NCBI RefSeq assembly: GCF_014596725.1
Contig: NZ_JACVEG010000001.1
Span: forward strand, 62,001-126,000
Direction of reading: 5' to 3'
Source of the DNA: Vibrio sp. Y2-5
GTDB lineage: Bacteria > Pseudomonadota > Gammaproteobacteria > Enterobacterales > Vibrionaceae
DNA length: 64,000 nucleotides
In this document: in pieces, positions 59,966 through 64,000 of the stretch
Numbering within the stretch: position 1 is the stretch's first letter
Layout: each line of letters begins with the position of its first letter
The notes under the pieces: model-generated
Seen by the model: only the letters and a program-made list of their open reading frames with translations
Told to the model about the DNA's origin: nothing
The model's database searches: none
Translations under genes and position numbers: made by a program

Positions 59966-60700
59966 CTACATCTTTAAATAAAAAGATCGTGTTAGCTCTG
60001 TGAAGGCTTGAGTGTAGCCTAATTCATCGCGAATGATCAGCTCAGAATGCTCTGTGCTCGTTTCTTGTTTCCGCACTTCAAATAGAAGGCGGTTGATCGG
60101 TTTATTTGTAGTCGGCTTAATTTTACATACTCGTGCGAGGTAAAATCCCGCGTCTTTCGCTAACGCTATAAACTGTTCACCTTCTGTTGTGGGAAGAATA
60201 AAGCTCGCTGTTCCCTGTTCAGTGAGTAACTGATAGCTGATGTGAATCAACTGGTTATGCTCCAAGGTTTTAGTGTGTCTTGCGGTTGCTCGCTGGACGT
60301 GCTGTGAGTGCTCTCCGTCGTTAAAATAAGGGGGATTGCAGATAATTGCATCGAAAGTCTTGCTTAGTGATGCGTCCAAAATATTTGCTTGTTCAACAAC
60401 AATACGTTCTGCCCATGGAGAATGACTGACATTGATTTTCGCAGCATGGTAAGCATGCTGATCGATATCAATCGCATATATTTGGGCGTTTGGGAATCGT
60501 TGTGCACACATCAACGCCAGCAACCCAGTGCCGGTTCCGATATCAAGGATGCTTGTAGGGGGATTACCAGATAGAGATTCTTGGAAAGCCCATGCACCAA
60601 GAAGTACTCCGTCTGTGCTGACAGGCATTCCACTTTGTCCGCCTTCAATCGAAAATTGCTTAAATTTAAAGCCTTTAGTTTTTAATGTGCTACTTTTCAT
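59966..60700 (-). CDS. trmN: tRNA1(Val) (adenine37-N6)-methyltransferase
   Basis: Class I SAM-dependent methyltransferase, 244 residues (YfiC/TrmN6 family). SAM site ILDIGTGTGLLALM near 51-64, acidic loop AIDIDQHAY, and catalytic NPPYF near 121-125. N-terminal GFKFKQFSI...MPVSTDGVLLGAWA is the family lead. It modifies A37 of valine tRNA. Same strand as srmB and upstream of it. Confidence 0.95.
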   Translation of the reverse strand: MKSSTLKTKGFKFKQFSIEGGQSGMPVSTDGVLLGAWAFQESLSGNPPTSILDIGTGTGLLALMCAQRFPNAQIYAIDIDQHAYHAAKINVSHSPWAERIVVEQANILDASLSKTFDAIICNPPYFNDGEHSQHVQRATARHTKTLEHNQLIHISYQLLTEQGTASFILPTTEGEQFIALAKDAGFYLARVCKIKPTTNKPINRLLFEVRKQETSTEHSELIIRDELGYTQAFTELTRSFYLKM

Positions 60701-60752
60701 GAAAATATCGATATTTGTTGAAATTTGAGTGACTAACGCTGTTGTTGCACGA

Positions 60753-60860
60753 ATGTATAGATTTTTGTTCTATTTTATGTTGAATTTATACTTGAAATTT
60801 ATAGTTTATTGTTCCGGTTTTTATTTTTAATCCAGTGTTATTGACTGGTTTTTTGTGTTG
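60753..60860 (+). promoter_or_regulatory. Possible attenuator-type leader upstream of brnQ
   Basis: A 25-codon ORF (ATG 60753, stop 60828-60830) rich in Phe, Tyr and Leu ends 1 nt before CCAGT/ACTGG (60832-60848, 7-nt loop), which is followed by TTTTTTG, a plus-strand terminator. No plus-strand gene lies upstream, because trmN is divergent, so a terminator here would only act on a leader of brnQ. No ribosome binding site is seen for the ORF, and T-rich DNA encodes Phe/Leu/Tyr by chance. Confidence 0.35.
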
Positions 60861-61005
60861 AGTGTGGTTTTATGTGGTGTTTTTGGCTCGCAGCTTGATA
60901 AGTGATGATAGTTTCGTCATTATTCGCCACCTCTCTAGAGCTTTGGAAAGCCGTTTTTCAAGCGAAGGATGTATTACATTAACGAATAATTATTAAGGGG
61001 TATCT

Positions 61006-62310
61006 GTGAAACAGACTCTAAAATTAACAGATATTATAGCTTTAGGCTTTATGCTTTTTGCGTTCTTTTTGGGCGCTGGTAACATCATTTTCCCTCCTTT
61101 GGCAGGTCAACTAGCCGGTGACCACCTATTGCCTGCAATGACTGGTTTCCTATTAACTGCGGTAGGTCTACCGTTAGTGACAATTATTGCAATTGCAATT
61201 TCGGGTGGTAGCTGGGAACACTTAACCAAACATCTACCTGCGAAAGCATCTTTGGTGATGGCAGCTCTTATTTTTATTATTATTGGCCCTGCATTTGCGG
61301 CACCTCGTACAGGTCTCGTTGCTTATGAAATGGCGATAAAACCACTATTTGCTGATCTCAACCTGACGCTCTTTTCAATTTTGTTCTTTGCTGTGGCGAT
61401 GTTCTTCTCATGGTCGCAAGGCAAATTGATTGACGTGATCGGCAAAGTGCTGACTCCTGCGTTATTCATCGGTCTGATTGTGCTGGCTTTGGGTGTATTC
61501 ATCGATCCTCAGGGACAAATGCTTGCAGCGCAAGGCGAATACGCAACACAACCGCTAACAAAAGGTTTCCTCGAAGGCTATAACACAATGGACACTTTTG
61601 GTGCTCTGATGTTCGGAATCCTTATCGTCGATGCGCTACGCGCAAAAGGTATCACTGAAGACAAAGCGACAACTAAGTATCTAATCAGCGCTGCTGTTAT
61701 TGCCGCTACAGGCTTGGCGTTCGTTTACATTTCACTGTTCTATCTGGGTGCAACCAGTGCATCTGTTGCTGTTGGTGCTGACAACGGTGGTGTGGTGTTA
61801 AGCCAGTACGTTATTGCACTGTTTGGCGACAAAGGTCAGCTAGTATTGTCAGTGATCGTACTGCTTGCATGTTTAACCACTGCTATCGGTCTTGTCTCTG
61901 CTTGTTCTGATTTCTTCAGCACACATACACCAATCTCATATAAAGCATGGGTTGTTATCAATGGTGTTGCGTGTGCAGTCGTGGCAAATGTAGGTCTGGC
62001 ACAACTGATTGCTCTTTCAGTACCAGTACTGTTCGCGCTATACCCAGTAGCGATTGCGTTGGTTGCGTTGACTTTCATCCGTTCGAAATTGGCTAATCCT
62101 CAAGCGGCATACCGTTTGGTGATTCTAGTGTCACTGCTGTTTGCTCTGATTGACGCGGCAAAAGTGTCTGGTTTAGACGTTTCGTTCTTCAATTTCTTAC
62201 CTCTGTTTGAAATCGGTATGGGTTGGTTGCTACCTACAGTTGCTGCGATGATCGTGATGACTTTTGTCGGTGGTTCAGCGAAAGCAGAGTTAGACCAAAA
62301 AACGGCATAA
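61006..62310 (+). CDS. brnQ: Branched-chain amino acid:cation symporter (LIVCS family)
   Basis: Inner-membrane symporter for leucine, isoleucine and valine, 434 residues, about 12 helices. GFMLFAFFLGAGNIIFPPLAGQLAGDH (about 14-40) and FIIIGPAFAAPRTGLVAYEMAI are BrnQ signatures. GTG start with AAGGGG 4-9 bases upstream. Preceded by a possible terminator-containing leader; followed by a strong terminator. Confidence 0.95.
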   Translation: MKQTLKLTDIIALGFMLFAFFLGAGNIIFPPLAGQLAGDHLLPAMTGFLLTAVGLPLVTIIAIAISGGSWEHLTKHLPAKASLVMAALIFIIIGPAFAAPRTGLVAYEMAIKPLFADLNLTLFSILFFAVAMFFSWSQGKLIDVIGKVLTPALFIGLIVLALGVFIDPQGQMLAAQGEYATQPLTKGFLEGYNTMDTFGALMFGILIVDALRAKGITEDKATTKYLISAAVIAATGLAFVYISLFYLGATSASVAVGADNGGVVLSQYVIALFGDKGQLVLSVIVLLACLTTAIGLVSACSDFFSTHTPISYKAWVVINGVACAVVANVGLAQLIALSVPVLFALYPVAIALVALTFIRSKLANPQAAYRLVILVSLLFALIDAAKVSGLDVSFFNFLPLFEIGMGWLLPTVAAMIVMTFVGGSAKAELDQKTA

Positions 62311-62327
62311 CTTTAATTTCGATGTGG

Positions 62328-62375
62328 AGAGGCGCTTGAGGCTGTTTTTTAACAGACGTCAGCGCCTCTTTTTTA
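62328..62375 (+). terminator. Terminator of brnQ
   Basis: AGAGGCGCT / AGCGCCTCT, 9 bp, with inner CTGTT/AACAG, followed by TTTTTTAT. Confidence 0.92.
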
Positions 62376-62511
62376 TGAGCATTGAATGCTCGACGCAACT
62401 TAGATTTCTCGCTCATCCTCTAATCAAAATATCCCCAATTTTTCCTGTATCTTCATCACATTTTTAAGTAGAATTCTCCGGTTAAATTCTACTCATAAAG
62501 CTTAAGCAAAA

Positions 62512-63610
62512 ATGTTTGAAATCAATCCAATTAAAAACCGTATTCAGGATGTGTCAGAGCGCACTAATATCCTGAGGGGGTACCTTTGACTACGACGCTA
62601 AGAAAGAGCGTCTAGAAGAAGTAAACGCAGAACTTGAACAACCAGATGTATGGAACGAACCTGAGCGCGCACAAGCATTAGGTAAAGAACGTTCAGGATT
62701 AGAACTGGTTGTTGAAACCATCAATCAGCTTGATCAAGGTGTCGACGATGTTGAAGGACTTCTTGAGCTTGCTGTAGAAGCTGAAGACCAAGAAACATTT
62801 GATGAAATTGAGCCAGAATTGGCTGAGTTGGAAGCAAAGTTAGAACAACTTGAGTTTCGTCGTATGTTCTCTGGTGACCACGATTCATCTGACTGTTACA
62901 TCGACCTTCAATCAGGCTCAGGTGGTACAGAAGCACAAGACTGGACTTCAATGATGCTACGCATGTACTTGCGCTGGGCTGAAGCTAAAGGCTTCAAAAC
63001 AGAAGTGATTGAAGTGTCTGAAGGTGAAGTCGCAGGGCTTAAGTCAGCAACGGTTCGTATCATCGGTGACTACGCCTACGGTTGGTTACGTACAGAAACG
63101 GGCGTTCACCGTTTAGTTCGTAAATCACCATTTGATTCAGGCGGTCGTCGTCATACTTCGTTTGCTTCTGCGTTTATCTATCCAGAAGTGGATGAAAACA
63201 TTGCGATTGATATTAACCCAGCAGATCTACGTATTGACGTATATCGTGCATCGGGTGCTGGTGGTCAGCACGTTAACACCACTGAATCTGCGGTACGTAT
63301 TACTCACATTCCAACCAACACAGTTGTGCAATGTCAGAATGACCGTTCTCAGCATAAGAACAAAGATCAGGCGATGAAACAGCTTCGTGCGAAACTGTTC
63401 GAGCTTGAACTGCAGAAGCAAAACGCTGAGAAGCAAGCGAATGAAGATGCGAAATCTGACATCGGCTGGGGTAGCCAAATTCGCTCATACGTACTAGATG
63501 ATTCTAGAATTAAAGATTTACGCACCGGCGTAGAAAACCGCAATACTCAAGCGGTTCTAGACGGTGACTTAGACAAATTTATTGAAGCTAGCCTGAAATC
63601 TGGCCTTTAA
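62512..63610 (+). CDS. prfB: Peptide chain release factor 2, with programmed +1 frameshift
   Basis: Release factor for UAA and UGA. The first 25 codons start at ATG 62512 and meet UGA at 62587-62589 in the context AGGGGG-TAC-CTT-TGA-C. The internal Shine-Dalgarno and CUU slippery codon cause a +1 shift, joining 62512-62586 to 62588-63610 and giving 365 residues, as in E. coli. Codon recognition motif SPF (KSPFDSGG) and catalytic GGQ (ASGAGGQHV) are present. Ala, not Thr, precedes SGAGGQ (position 246 in E. coli numbering). Followed by lysS, as in E. coli. Confidence 0.96.
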
Positions 63611-63642
63611 GCTTTTTACCGACAATACAGGGTACATGCAAA

Positions 63643-64000
63643 ATGACTGATGCTGTTCAAAATGAAATGAATCAAGAACAAATCGCGCAAGAAGAAAACA
63701 AGCTGATTGCAGAGCGTCGTAGCAAGTTAGAGCACATCCGTAAGAGCTGCAAAGCGAATGGTCATCCAAATGATTTCCGTCGTGACAGCCTAGCTGGTGA
63801 TCTACAAGCTGAGTTCGGTGAAAAGACGAAAGAAGAACTAGAAGAGTTGAACCATATCGTTGCTATTGCTGGTCGTGTAATGGCTAAACGTGGTCCTTTC
63901 CTTGTGATTCAAGAAACTTCAGGTCGCATTCAAGCTTATGCATCTAAAGATGTACAAAAAGAGCTGAAAGAAAAATACCAAGGCTTAGATATCGGTGACA
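63643..64000 (+). CDS. lysS: Lysyl-tRNA synthetase, N-terminal part (runs off the window)
   Basis: The first 119 codons. [14 protein letters not shown], then the charged linker [24 protein letters not shown] and the OB-fold anticodon-binding domain ([27 protein letters not shown]), all typical of class II LysRS. AGGG stands 8 bases before the ATG. Starts 32 bp after prfB, so prfB-lysS is an operon. Confidence 0.95.
   Translation, partial: MTDAVQNEMNQEQIAQEENKLIAERRSKLEHIRKSCKANGHPNDFRRDSLAGDLQAEFGEKTKEELEELNHIVAIAGRVMAKRGPFLVIQETSGRIQAYASKDVQKELKEKYQGLDIGD

Noticed and set aside
60457..60472. FNR-like site CTGATCGATATCAA inside trmN
   Set aside because: One mismatch and deep in coding sequence, far from any start.

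Overview
The window is a stretch of a gammaproteobacterial main chromosome, almost certainly a Vibrio. Protein sequences (ArcA of 238 residues, GrcA, SerB with the long Vibrio-type N-terminus, a VcCNT-like NupC, DUF3545 and DUF5363 miniproteins) and the gene order fit the conserved Vibrio block from mtnN to prfC, followed by srmB-trmN-brnQ-prfB-lysS. I do not try to name the species. I see no rRNA, tRNA, CRISPR array, insertion sequence, prophage or plasmid gene. The novelty is therefore mostly in regulation, in leaders and in intergenic structure.

Layout. 1-1.6 kb: end of a CobD/CbiB-like gene, mtnN and a DUF1499 lipoprotein. 1.7-14.3 kb: two complete glutamate synthase operons of different lineages in tandem (gltBD and gltB2-gltD2). 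14.8-21.4 kb: YhcC-type radical SAM protein, arcB, a small lipoprotein, arcA, a DUF3293 protein, an RraA-like protein and an outer-membrane barrel. 21.5-26.6 kb: thrLABC with its attenuator. 26.6-30.2 kb: grcA, nfo, ung, a hemerythrin and a DUF3545 protein. 30.9-34.2 kb: sodium:alanine symporter, yaaA, a DUF5363 protein and a TatD-type nuclease. 34.2-46 kb: a nucleoside module made of a BMP/ABC importer, NupC and deoCABD. 46-54.3 kb: ytjB, serB, the O2-independent ubiquinone genes ubiU, ubiV and ubiT with a PAS-GGDEF-EAL gene between them, yhbS, holD and rimI. 54.3-64 kb: a second GGDEF-EAL protein, prfC, srmB, trmN, brnQ, prfB (with its programmed frameshift) and the start of lysS.

Two themes link the genes. 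The first is the anaerobic switch. ArcBA, GrcA, UbiTUV and a hemerythrin lie in one region, and I find sequence-perfect FNR boxes upstream of grcA (a pair 53 bp apart), upstream of the hemerythrin gene, and between arcA and the DUF3293 gene. The second is nucleoside salvage: an importer operon, NupC and the deo operon adjoin, with a LacI/PurR-type operator and a CRP-like site between them.

The least explained piece is the 426-bp nfo-ung spacer. It holds a 43-codon ORF with a ribosome binding site whose stop codon falls inside two mutually exclusive hairpins. Other candidate riboregulators precede gltB2, deoC and brnQ.
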